This document shows positions 44,594-52,539 of a stretch of DNA of 64,000 nt, piece by piece. Every line of letters starts with the position of its first letter. The first letter of the stretch is position 1. The notes under the pieces are model-generated. The model was given only the letters and a program-made list of their open reading frames with translations. It ran no database searches and was not told the DNA's origin. The position numbers and the translations under genes are program-made. The stretch is from Streptomyces sp. DG1A-41 (lineage in GTDB: Bacteria > Actinomycetota > Actinomycetes > Streptomycetales > Streptomycetaceae): positions 434,001-498,000 of the forward strand of contig NZ_CP146350.1 in assembly GCF_037055355.1 (NCBI RefSeq). Reading direction: 5' to 3'.

Positions 44594-45619
44594 TCAGGTG
44601 TCGAAATCCACCGTCAGGGCGTCGGAGACCGGGAACGACTGGCAGGTGAGGACGTAGCCCGCGTCGACCTCGGCCGGTTCCAGGGCGAAGTTGCGGCGCA
44701 TGTCGGCCGTGCCGTCGGTGACCAGGGCGCGGCAGGTGCCGCAGACCCCGCCCTTGCAGGCGAACGGCAGGTCGGGGCGGGTCTGCTGGGCTCCTTCGAG
44801 GATGGTCCGCTCGCGGGGCAGGGCGGAGGTGGTGGAGCGGCCGTCGAGAGTGACGGTGACCTGGCTGACCGGGCCGGTGGGGCCGGTCTCGGCGTGGTGG
44901 ACCTCGCGTACCGGCTCGTCGTCGGCGTAGAACAGCTCCTGGTGCACACGGTCGCCGCCCACGCCGAGGCCGGCCAGGACCTCCTGGGCGGCGCGGACCA
45001 TGCCGTGCGGGCCGCACAGCCACCAGTGGTCGGCGGACTCCACGTCGACCAGCGCGTCGATGAGCGCCGACAGCCGGTCGGCGTCGAGACGGCCGGAGAG
45101 CACCTCGGCCTCGCGGGGCTCACGGGAGAGGACGTGGGCGAGCTGGAACCGCGTCGGGTAGAGGTCCTTCAGGTCGGCCAGCTCGTCGGCGAACATCACG
45201 GTGCCGGTGCGGCGGTTGCCGTAGAAGAGAGTGACCGTCGAGCGGGCGTCGGCGGCGAGGACGGACTCGGCGATGGAGACCATGGGTGTGATGCCGGAGC
45301 CCGCCGCGATCAGGACGTGGTGGCCGGGGGTGGTGAGGTCGGGTGTGAAAGCGCCGGTGGGGCCCATCACCTCGACGGTGTCGCCGGGGCGCACCTCGCG
45401 CACCAGCCAGGAGGAGAACAGCCCGCCGGGTACGACGCGCACGCCGATGCGCGGTGCCGTGCCGGCGGGTGAGCAGATCGAGTAGGAGCGGCGCTCGTCC
45501 CGGCCGTCGACCTCGCGCCGCAGGGTGAGCGACTGGCCGGGCGCGAAGGCGAACTCCTCGGCCAGCTCGGCCGGGATGTCGAAGCCGACGGCCACCGCGT
45601 CCTCGCACAGCGGCTGCAC
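44594..45619 (-). CDS. paaE: Phenylacetyl-CoA epoxidase reductase subunit PaaE
   Basis: Reductase chain that passes NADPH electrons through FAD and a 2Fe-2S centre to the PaaA diiron site. Ferredoxin-NADP reductase part: RRSYSICSPAG (FAD), GSGITPMVSI (NADPH), WWLCGPHGMV. Plant-type ferredoxin part: CKGGVCGTCRALV plus a distant VLTCQSF cysteine. GTG 45619 is the first in-frame start, but similarity continues upstream (RRPVFHPLRIAAV), and a well-placed ATG at 45708, behind AAGGAG and touching the PaaD stop (TGATG), is in another frame. A one-base slip in the CG-repeat run near 45655-45672 would join them. Confidence 0.85.
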   Translation of the reverse strand: MQPLCEDAVAVGFDIPAELAEEFAFAPGQSLTLRREVDGRDERRSYSICSPAGTAPRIGVRVVPGGLFSSWLVREVRPGDTVEVMGPTGAFTPDLTTPGHHVLIAAGSGITPMVSIAESVLAADARSTVTLFYGNRRTGTVMFADELADLKDLYPTRFQLAHVLSREPREAEVLSGRLDADRLSALIDALVDVESADHWWLCGPHGMVRAAQEVLAGLGVGGDRVHQELFYADDEPVREVHHAETGPTGPVSQVTVTLDGRSTTSALPRERTILEGAQQTRPDLPFACKGGVCGTCRALVTDGTADMRRNFALEPAEVDAGYVLTCQSFPVSDALTVDFDT

Positions 45620-45707
45620 GGCGGCGATCCGCAGGGGATGGAAGACCGGACGTCGGCGGGCGCGCGCGCGTGCCGCCGGGGCGGGGCCGGCTCCATCAGG
45701 TCCTCCA

Positions 45708-46223
45708 TCAGATCTCCTTGAGGTACTCGAACGGCTCGCGGCAGGCGAGGCAGCGCCACAGGGCCTTGCAGGATGTGGCGGCGAAGCGGGAGGTCTCCTC
45801 GGTGTCCGCGCTGCCGCAGCGGGGGCAGGGCACCGAGCGACGGGTCGGCGACAGCACGAGCGGGACCGGTCCGGCGGCGCGCGCGGGCGCGGCCCCGGGC
45901 GGGGCGATGCCGTGCTCGGCGAGCTTGCGGCGGCCGGCCGGCGTGATCCAGTCGCTGGTCCACGGCGGGTCGAGGACGGTGCGGATCTCCACGCGCGCGT
46001 ACCCGGCGTCGCGCAGCCGGGCGGCCACGCCGGCGCGCATCTCCGCCATCGCCGGGCAGCCCGAGTAGGTCGGGGTCAGGCTCGCGACCACCGTCCCGTC
46101 CGGATCCATGGACACCTCGCGCAGCACCCCGAGGTCGGCCAGCGTGAGCATGGGCAGCTCGGGGTCGGGCACCTGCTCGGCGATGCGCCGGGCCCGTCGT
46201 ACGGCCGGCAGCGTGGTCACCAT
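45708..46223 (-). CDS. paaD: Phenylacetate pathway protein PaaD
   Basis: 171 residues from ATG 46223. N-terminal DUF59/MIP18-like domain (VPDPELPMLTLADLGVLREV, TPTYSGCPAMAEM, TVLDPPWTSDWIT) and a C-terminal zinc ribbon (CPRCGSAD and CLACREPFEYL). PaaD is needed to mature the iron-sulfur or diiron centres of the epoxidase. Overlaps the end of paaC by 7 bases. Confidence 0.9.
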   Translation of the reverse strand: MVTTLPAVRRARRIAEQVPDPELPMLTLADLGVLREVSMDPDGTVVASLTPTYSGCPAMAEMRAGVAARLRDAGYARVEIRTVLDPPWTSDWITPAGRRKLAEHGIAPPGAAPARAAGPVPLVLSPTRRSVPCPRCGSADTEETSRFAATSCKALWRCLACREPFEYLKEI

Positions 46224-47044
46224 GTCGCCTCCGGGTGGGCGCGGGCCACGCCCTGCAACTCGGCCAGCAGCGGAGCGAGGTGCTCGGTGTGCTCCCCGGT
46301 GCGGCCCGAGCCGCCCAGCGGCCGGTAGACGGGCATGGGCAGTCCGGCCGCCTCGGTGACCTGGCGCAGGACGGCGACGACCTCGTCCCGCACGTCGTAC
46401 GCCGTGAACAACTCGCCCAGGTAGGGCGCCACCTGCTCCAGCGCCCTGCGCGTCCGGCGGTGCGACTCCTCGGTGCCGTCGCCCAGCCGTACCGCCCACT
46501 CGGCCGCGTACTGCCGGTGGTAGGTCAGCTCCTTCACCCCCTTGGCGGCGATCGCCGCGAGCACCGGGTCACGGTGGGCGGTGAGCCGCTCGAAGTGCGC
46601 GAGGCGCCAGCTGGAGAACACCAGCAGCCGCACGATCGAGAAAGCGAAGTCTCCGTTGGGAAGTTCGGCGAGGCGTACGTTGCGGAACTCGCCCGCGTCG
46701 CGGAAGTAGGCGTAGGCGTCCTCGCCGCGCCCGGTGCCGTCGACCTGGCCCGCGCGGGAGTACAACAGACGGGCCTGGCCGAGCAGATCGAGGCCGATGT
46801 TGGCCAGCGCCACCTCCTCCTCCAGCTCCGGGGCCCGGGTGGTCCACTCGGCCAGCCGCTGGGCCGAGACCAGGGCGTCATCGGCCAGGGTGACGCAGAG
46901 GGCGGCCAGTTCCCCGGCGTCCACGCCGTCGGGGACGGCGGTGTCCACGCCGTGCAGAGGGTCCTCGAAGCCGGTGCCGTAGGCCCAGCGGGTGTCGTCC
47001 TCGTGTCCCTCGGCGAGGGTCATGTAGACGTGGTCGTCGCTCAT
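46217..47044 (-). CDS. paaC: Phenylacetyl-CoA epoxidase structural subunit PaaC
   Basis: 275 residues, helical ferritin-like fold without iron ligands. Conserved ALCVTLADDALVSAQRLAEW, LANIGLDLLGQARLLY, DFAFSIVRLLVFSSW and GVKELTYHRQYAAEW. It scaffolds the catalytic PaaA subunit. Start ATG 47044; 27 bases after paaB. Confidence 0.92.
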   Translation of the reverse strand: MSDDHVYMTLAEGHEDDTRWAYGTGFEDPLHGVDTAVPDGVDAGELAALCVTLADDALVSAQRLAEWTTRAPELEEEVALANIGLDLLGQARLLYSRAGQVDGTGRGEDAYAYFRDAGEFRNVRLAELPNGDFAFSIVRLLVFSSWRLAHFERLTAHRDPVLAAIAAKGVKELTYHRQYAAEWAVRLGDGTEESHRRTRRALEQVAPYLGELFTAYDVRDEVVAVLRQVTEAAGLPMPVYRPLGGSGRTGEHTEHLAPLLAELQGVARAHPEATW

Positions 47045-47071
47045 GCCTGTTCCTCGATGGCCTCGGCGGGA

Positions 47072-47365
47072 CTAGATGTGCGGGACGTCGTCGGGGATGT
47101 CGTAGAAGGTCGGGTGCCGATAGACCTTGTCGGCGCTCGGGGCGAAGAACGGGTCCTTCTCGTCACGCGTCGAGGCGGCGATGTGCTCGGAGCGCACGAC
47201 CCAGATGCTCACGCCCTCGTTGCGCCGCGTGTACAGGTCACGGGCGTGGGTGAGCGCCATACGGTCGTCGGCGGCGTGCAGCGAGCCCACGTGGACGTGG
47301 TTCAGCCCGCGCTTGCCGCGCACGAACACCTCGTACAGCGGCCACTTCTGCTTCCCGTCGGTCAT
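47072..47365 (-). CDS. paaB: Phenylacetyl-CoA epoxidase subunit PaaB
   Basis: 97 residues, the normal size. [46 protein letters not shown] and [19 protein letters not shown] are diagnostic. It bridges subunit dimers in the complex. Its ATG overlaps the paaA stop (ATGA). Confidence 0.95.
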   Translation of the reverse strand: MTDGKQKWPLYEVFVRGKRGLNHVHVGSLHAADDRMALTHARDLYTRRNEGVSIWVVRSEHIAASTRDEKDPFFAPSADKVYRHPTFYDIPDDVPHI

Positions 47366-48348
47366 GCCACCGCTCCCTTCCGCGCGCGGGTGGCCTGCTT
47401 GGCGGCGTGGGCGGTGGCCGCCTCACGCACCCAGGCGCCCTCCTCGTGAGCCGTGCGGCGCCGCTCCATCCGCTGGGCGTTGCACGGGCCGTCGCCCTTG
47501 ATGACCCGCATCAGCTCGTCCCAGTCGGGGGTGCCGAAGTCGTGGTGTCCGCGCTCCTCGTTCCAGCGCAGCTCGGGGTCGGGCAGGGTCACGCCGAGCT
47601 TCTCGGCCTGCGGGACGGTCATGTCGACGAAGCGCTGACGCAGCTCGTCGTTGCTGTGCCGCTTGATCTTCCAGGCCATCGACTGCGCCGAGTTGGGCGA
47701 GGCGTCGTCGGGCGGGCCGAACATCATCAGCGACGGCCACCACCAGCGGTCCACCGCGTCCTGCGCCATCTCCCGCTGCGCCGGGGTGCCGCGCATCATC
47801 GTCATCAGCAGCTCGTAGCCCTGCCGCTGATGGAACGACTCCTCCTTGCAGATCCGCACCATCGCGCGCGCGTACGGCCCGTACGACGACCGGCACAGCG
47901 GCACCTGGTTGCAGATGGCGGCCCCGTCCACGAACCAGCCGATCACCCCCACGTCCGCGAAGCTCAGCGTGGGGTAGTTGAAGATCGAGGAGTACTTCTG
48001 GCGGCCCTCGATCAGCCGCTCGGTCAGATCCGCCCGGTCGGCACCCAGCGTCTCGGCCGCCGAGTACAGATACAGCCCGTGCCCGGCCTCGTCCTGGACC
48101 TTCGCGAACAGAATGGCCTTGCGGCGCAGCGACGGCGCACGCGTGATCCACTCGCCTTCCGGCTGCATGCCGATGATCTCCGAGTGCGCGTGCTGAGCGA
48201 TCTGCCGGACGAGCGTCTTCCGGTAGCCCTCCGGCATCCAGTCACGCGGCTCGATCCGCTGGTCCCGCGCGATCGTCGCGTCGAAGTGCTGCTGGAGAAC
48301 CGGCTCGGCGCCGTCCGCCCCTCGGGGGCTGGAGTGTGTCGTGTCCAT
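47362..48348 (-). CDS. paaA: Phenylacetyl-CoA epoxidase catalytic subunit PaaA
   Basis: 328 residues from ATG 48348 ([10 protein letters not shown]). A bacterial multicomponent diiron epoxidase subunit turning phenylacetyl-CoA into the 1,2-epoxide. Iron-ligand regions are visible: [35 protein letters not shown] and [17 protein letters not shown]. First gene of the paaABCDE operon. A TetR-like box at 48371-48384 lies just 22 bases upstream of its start. Confidence 0.95.
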   Translation of the reverse strand: MDTTHSSPRGADGAEPVLQQHFDATIARDQRIEPRDWMPEGYRKTLVRQIAQHAHSEIIGMQPEGEWITRAPSLRRKAILFAKVQDEAGHGLYLYSAAETLGADRADLTERLIEGRQKYSSIFNYPTLSFADVGVIGWFVDGAAICNQVPLCRSSYGPYARAMVRICKEESFHQRQGYELLMTMMRGTPAQREMAQDAVDRWWWPSLMMFGPPDDASPNSAQSMAWKIKRHSNDELRQRFVDMTVPQAEKLGVTLPDPELRWNEERGHHDFGTPDWDELMRVIKGDGPCNAQRMERRRTAHEEGAWVREAATAHAAKQATRARKGAVA

Positions 48349-48370
48349 CCGTCCCACTTCTTCCCAACCG

Positions 48371-48384
48371 ACCATTCGTTCGGT
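48371..48384. promoter_or_regulatory. PaaR-like box in front of paaA
   Basis: ACCATTCGTTCGGT (ACCGAACGAATGGT on the other strand) matches ACCGNNCGNNCGGT, the core of the PaaR (TetR) site known from Corynebacterium, with one mismatch. It is preceded by another ACCG (48367-48370). Confidence 0.6.
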
Positions 48385-48427
48385 CCATCATAGAACGACC
48401 CCGCGCACCTTGGTAAGACCCTGATCC

Positions 48428-48487
48428 TTGACAGGCCTCGGGGCGGCTGGATTACTTGGCGAAGCCGAAGCTAACCGAATGGTCGGT
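48428..48487 (+). promoter_or_regulatory. paaK promoter with second PaaR-like box
   Basis: TTGACA (48428-48433) with ATTACT (48451-48456) 17 bases on forms the promoter. ACCGAATGGTCGGT (48474-48487), perfect in its ACCGA/TCGGT arms and one mismatch from the PaaR core consensus, lies just downstream of the expected start point, where a repressor would block elongation. Confidence 0.6.
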
Positions 48488-48508
48488 CGGGTACAAGGTG
48501 GTGCTGAA

Positions 48509-49852
48509 GTGAGCCGTACAGCTGACACGGCGGCAGGGCGGCGGCAGGGCGAGCCCCTCCCCCACGGCTTGCGGGACGACGCCGAGCGCCTGACGCGCGA
48601 GGAGCTGCGCGACCTCCAGCTCGACCGTCTGCGCCGGAGCCTGCGCCACGCCTACGACAACGTGGAGAGGTACCGGAAGAAGTTCGATGACGCCGGTGTC
48701 GGACCTGACGACTGCCGCTCACTGGAGGACCTGTCCCGCTTCCCCTTCACGACCAAGGTCGATCTGCGCGACACCTACCCGTTCGGTATGTTCGCCGTCC
48801 CCATGGACCAGGTCCGGCGCGTCCACGCCTCCAGCGGCACGACCGGCCGTCCCACGGTCGTCGGCTACACGGAGAACGACCTGTCGATGTGGGCGGACCT
48901 GGTCGCCCGCTCGATTCGTGCAGCGGGCGGCCGTCCCGGCCACAAGGTGCACATCTCCTACGGCTACGGCCTGTTCACCGGCGGCCTCGGCGCGCATTAC
49001 GGGGCCGAGCGGGCCGGGTGCAGCGTCATCCCCGCTTCAGGAGGCATGACCGCACGCCAGGTGCAGATCATCCAGGACTTCCAGCCCGAGATCATCATGG
49101 TCACCCCGTCCTACGTGCTCACCCTGCTCGACGAGTTCGAACGCCAGGGCGTCGACCCGCGCTCCACCTCTCTGCGGGTGGGCATCTTCGGTGCCGAGCC
49201 GTGGACGGAGGAGATGCGCCGCGAGATCGAGGAGCGGATGGACATCCACGCCGTCGACATATACGGCCTGTCGGAGGTGATCGGCCCGGGTGTCGCCCAG
49301 GAGTGCGTGGAGACCAAGGACGGCCTGCATGTGTGGGAGGACCACTTCCACCCCGAGGTCGTCGATCCGATCACGGGCGAGGTGCTGCCCGACGGCGAGG
49401 AGGGCGAGCTGGTCTTCACGTCCCTGACCAAGGAGGCCCTCCCGGTCGTCCGCTACCGCACCCGCGACCTGACCCGGCTGCTGCCCGGCACGGCCCGGCC
49501 CGCTTTCCGCCGTATCCAGAAGATCACCGGCCGCTGCGACGACATGATCATCCTGCGTGGGGTGAACGTCTTCCCCAGCCAGATCGAGGAGATCGTGCTG
49601 CGCACGCCCGGCGTCGCGCCGCACTTTCAGATCCAGCTGACCCGGCGCGGCCGCATGGACCACATGACCGTCCACGTCGAATCCCGCCCCGGCACGCCCG
49701 CCGACCGGCGCGAGGCCGCCGCCCGCGCGATCACGAAGGACATCAAGGACGGAGTCGGCGTCACCGTCGACGTGACGATCGTCGAACCGGAGACGCTGGA
49801 GCGCTCCGTCGGCAAACTCCGCCGGGTCAAGGATCTGCGAGGGGAGCAGTGA
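48509..49852 (+). CDS. paaK: Phenylacetate-CoA ligase
   Basis: 447 residues from GTG 48509 (VSRTADTAAG), with AAGGTGG upstream; the frame is open back to 48428 but that part holds the promoter. ATP-binding motif SSGTTGRP at about 108-115, PFTTKVDL, YGYGLFTGGLGAHYGAER, IFGAEPWTEEMR, DIYGLSEVIGPGVAQEC and ITGRCDDMIILRGVNVFPSQ mark a PaaK-type AMP-forming ligase. It makes phenylacetyl-CoA, the substrate of PaaABCDE encoded on the other strand. Confidence 0.94.
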   Translation: MSRTADTAAGRRQGEPLPHGLRDDAERLTREELRDLQLDRLRRSLRHAYDNVERYRKKFDDAGVGPDDCRSLEDLSRFPFTTKVDLRDTYPFGMFAVPMDQVRRVHASSGTTGRPTVVGYTENDLSMWADLVARSIRAAGGRPGHKVHISYGYGLFTGGLGAHYGAERAGCSVIPASGGMTARQVQIIQDFQPEIIMVTPSYVLTLLDEFERQGVDPRSTSLRVGIFGAEPWTEEMRREIEERMDIHAVDIYGLSEVIGPGVAQECVETKDGLHVWEDHFHPEVVDPITGEVLPDGEEGELVFTSLTKEALPVVRYRTRDLTRLLPGTARPAFRRIQKITGRCDDMIILRGVNVFPSQIEEIVLRTPGVAPHFQIQLTRRGRMDHMTVHVESRPGTPADRREAAARAITKDIKDGVGVTVDVTIVEPETLERSVGKLRRVKDLRGEQ

Positions 49853-49860
49853 CACCGCCC

Positions 49861-51117
49861 TCACCGGGAGCACCGGGCCGCGGCGGCCGGGCCGTGAGCG
49901 GGCACCTCGGGCTCTCCCGCTTCGGATGCGTCGGATGTTTCTGATGCTTCGATTGCTTCCGATGCTTCGATTGCTTCGGATGCGGCCGGTTTGCGGATCA
50001 GGAGCAGTGCCGCGTCGTCGTGCAGCCGGCCGCCCACGTGGGCCAGCAGCTCGTCGTGGAGCGCGCCGAGGGTGCGGGCCGGCTCGTGGGACACGTGTCG
50101 CTCCAGCCCTTCGGCGAGCGGATAGAAGGTACGCCCGCGATCCCGGGCTTCGGTGACCCCGTCGGTGTAGAGCAGCAGCTGGTCGCCGTCGTCGAAGGGG
50201 AGTGAATGGAGGCTGGGCGCGTGACCGGCGAGGGCGCGCAGCCCGAGGGGCGGGGACGGACGGGCGGGCTCCACCGCCGTGACGCTCCCGCAGGCGCGCA
50301 CCAGCAGCGGAGGCGTGTGCCCGCAGTTCACCACCTCCAGACGCCCGTCCTGCGGGTACCCGGCGACCACGGCGGTGACGAAGTCGTCGTGACCGAGGTT
50401 GCGCGCCAGACTCCGCTCGATCCTGTCGACCACGGCGAGGAGGTCGGGCTCGTCGTGGGCGGCCTCGCGGAACACCCCGAGCACCAGCGCGGCGGTCCCC
50501 ACGGCGGGCAGCCCCTTGCCCCGCACATCGCCGACGATCAGTCGCACCCCGTGCGGGGTGGGTATCAGGGCGTAGAGGTCCCCGCCGATACGGGCCTCGG
50601 CCGCCGCGGCGCTGTAGCGGACGGCCACCTGGAACGGTCCGACGGTCGACGGCACGGGCTTGAGCAGCGCGTGCTGGGCGGTCTCCGCGACCGAGCGGAC
50701 AGCCGCTAGCACCCGCTCCCGGCGCCCCCGCAGGACGCCGGCCAGGCCACTCGCGAGGGTGACAGCCACCAGGGCCGACAGTACGGCGGCCAGTTCCCGG
50801 CCCGGGATACCGTCCCGGAAGCCGAGCGTCGCGCCGAGGGCGAGGGCGAGGAGGCCGACCCAGAGGACTCCGCGCGGCCCGTTGGTCGTGGCGGCGAGGG
50901 CCGGCCCGGCCGCGAGCAGGGGGAGCCAGATCATGCCGGCTCCGCCGACGAGGTCGACGAACACGATGACCGTGACGATCAGTACGGGCAGGACGGGTGT
51001 ACCGGCGGCCAGCTGCGCGAATGCGCGTCTGCGGGCCGAGGCCCGGGCACCGGCCACTCGGTTCCTGAACGGCCGTACGGCCCAGTGGTCGTCACCGAGG
51101 TCTCGGGGGTGGCTCAT
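49861..51117 (-). CDS. Membrane-anchored SpoIIE-type PP2C phosphatase
   Basis: 418 residues from ATG 51117 (MSHPRDLGDDHW). Two or three membrane helices (PVLPVLIVTVIVFVDLVGG, LWVGLLALALGATLG, AAVLSALVAVTLASGLAGVL) precede a PPM phosphatase domain: ARIGGDLYALI, IVGDVRGKGLPAVGTAA, NCGHTPPLLV, LLYTDGVTEARD, DDAALLLIR. After the domain comes a low-complexity tail built of SEAIEA-like repeats encoded by tandem GATGCTTCGATTGCTTC-type units (about 49925-49982). Likely an environmental or membrane sensor in an anti-sigma partner-switch. Convergent with paaK, 8 bases apart. Confidence 0.85.
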   Translation of the reverse strand: MSHPRDLGDDHWAVRPFRNRVAGARASARRRAFAQLAAGTPVLPVLIVTVIVFVDLVGGAGMIWLPLLAAGPALAATTNGPRGVLWVGLLALALGATLGFRDGIPGRELAAVLSALVAVTLASGLAGVLRGRRERVLAAVRSVAETAQHALLKPVPSTVGPFQVAVRYSAAAAEARIGGDLYALIPTPHGVRLIVGDVRGKGLPAVGTAALVLGVFREAAHDEPDLLAVVDRIERSLARNLGHDDFVTAVVAGYPQDGRLEVVNCGHTPPLLVRACGSVTAVEPARPSPPLGLRALAGHAPSLHSLPFDDGDQLLLYTDGVTEARDRGRTFYPLAEGLERHVSHEPARTLGALHDELLAHVGGRLHDDAALLLIRKPAASEAIEASEAIEASETSDASEAGEPEVPAHGPAAAARCSR

Positions 51118-51232
51118 GTCTGTGTCCGTGGTCCTCACCTGTGAGCGGGGCGCCGAGCTGGGGGCACACCTCTGAAATGTCTGTTTCATCCAGAAAACGG
51201 GGTGACCTGGGACACCGGCAAGGAGCGGATTT

Positions 51233-51991
51233 TCAGATAGTGAGCGAGAGGCTCCTCGTCACGCGGCTCGCGGTCGGAAGCAGCCGCCCGCTGATCTCCG
51301 GCAGCCGGGAGAGCCGGTTCGCCGGCAGCGAGACGCCGAGGGAACCGAGTGTGTCCCCGCTGTAGACCGGGACGGCGACGCAGACCGTGCCGAGGGCGTA
51401 CTCCTCCAGGTCGGTGACGGCCGGGGCCAGGGGCGAGGTGTCCAGCCGCCGGAGCAGTTCCGGCAGGCTGGTGATGGTCCGCGGGGTGAGGTCGGCGAGG
51501 TGGTGGCGGGAGAGGTAGTCCTTGCGGGAGTCCTCGTCCAGTTCCCTGAGCACGGACTTGCCCAGTGCGGTCGCGTGTCCCGCGTCCTCGAAGCCCACCC
51601 AGAGATCGACGCGGGGCGTCCCGGGGCCGTCGACGATCTCGGCGACCCGGATCTCGCCGTCCTCGTAGAAGGTGAGATAGGCAGGGGTCGCGAGCTCGTC
51701 CCGCAGTGCCGCGAGCGTGGGCCGGACGCGGCTGAGCAGCGCCTGCGCGCGCCCCGTGCTCCGAAGGGTCTGCAACTTGTCGCCGAGGACGAACCCACCG
51801 TCGTCCAGCTTCCGCACGTAGCCGTCGTGCACCAGCGTCCGCAGCAGGTGATAGGCGGTGGCCAGAGGCAGGCCGGTCTCACGCGCCAGCTGCTTCGCCG
51901 GCGCGCCGTTCTGGTGTGCGCTCACCGCCTCCAGCAGCCGCATGGCCCGCTGGACGGAGGTGATGAGCGTAGGGCCGTCTTGCGCACCCAT
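51233..51991 (-). CDS. IclR-family transcriptional regulator
   Basis: 252 residues from ATG 51991. N-terminal winged helix ITSVQRAMRLLEAVSAHQNGAPAKQLARETGLPLATAYHLLRTL, then the IclR effector domain (YLTFYEDGEIRVAEIVDGPG, GHATALGKSVL, TLGSLGVSLPANRLS). The frame has no stop for ~290 bases upstream, running into the dead LacI gene, but similarity begins at 51991. Target unknown; the GH43 xylosidase upstream is one possibility. Confidence 0.88.
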   Translation of the reverse strand: MGAQDGPTLITSVQRAMRLLEAVSAHQNGAPAKQLARETGLPLATAYHLLRTLVHDGYVRKLDDGGFVLGDKLQTLRSTGRAQALLSRVRPTLAALRDELATPAYLTFYEDGEIRVAEIVDGPGTPRVDLWVGFEDAGHATALGKSVLRELDEDSRKDYLSRHHLADLTPRTITSLPELLRRLDTSPLAPAVTDLEEYALGTVCVAVPVYSGDTLGSLGVSLPANRLSRLPEISGRLLPTASRVTRSLSLTI

Positions 51992-52019
51992 AGGACCAGC
52001 GTGCGTCAGCGGTACGGCC

Positions 52020-52455
52020 GGGGCAAGGCCGGGGGCGCCGCCGCATCGCCGGAGTGACGGCGGCGCCCCCGGCAGCCAGCGGGACGGCGGAGGCGCGGTC
52101 GAGGCGCGGACCACGACCGGGGGTGGTTCTCCGGTGACGGTTCCGCGTCCGGTTCCTCGGTGGCCTGGACCAGGAGCCGGAGTCCCTCGCATGCCACGGC
52201 GTCGAAAGGCCGGCGCACCGTGGTCAGCGGTGGGGGTCACATACGCGGCGGCGGGGATGTCGTCGAAGCCGACCACGCTCATGCCGTCCGGTACGCGCCG
52301 TCCGGCTTCCGTCAGGGGGGCGGATCACGCCGACGGCATGGCGTCGTTGGCGGCGAGCACGGCGGTGACGGCACCGTCGGCGGCGGGTGCCCCAGCCGGG
52401 CCACGTCCACGCTGCGCGGCGCGGGGCCGCCGGTCCGTCCTCCCGCTGGCGTCAT
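52020..52455 (-). pseudogene. LacI-family regulator reduced to its two ends
   Basis: On the minus strand it starts MTPAGGRTGG and SVDVARLG (first helix of a LacI HTH; ATG 52455), then jumps to GAVTAVLAANDAM, TEAGRRVPDG, MSVVGFDDIPAAAYVTP, RRPFDAVACEGLRLLVQATE and VVRAST, all from the C-terminal effector domain and in several frames, with an internal stop after AANDAMPSA. About 180 residues covering the rest of the HTH and the first lobe are deleted. It sits downstream of the GH43 xylosidase, whose repressor it probably was. Its last frame continues without a stop into the IclR gene. Confidence 0.75.
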
Positions 52456-52539
52456 TGGTCTCTGCCTGTGTCCTGCCGGACTGCGCAGTCATGCGTACTC
52501 AGGGAGACGGGCCGCGCCAGGACGCCGGGCGTCGTGCGC

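Noticed and set aside
48428..48508. paaK starting at the GTG at 48428
   Set aside because: That codon lies inside the probable -35 element and the added residues lack ligase similarity; GTG 48509 has a ribosome-binding site.
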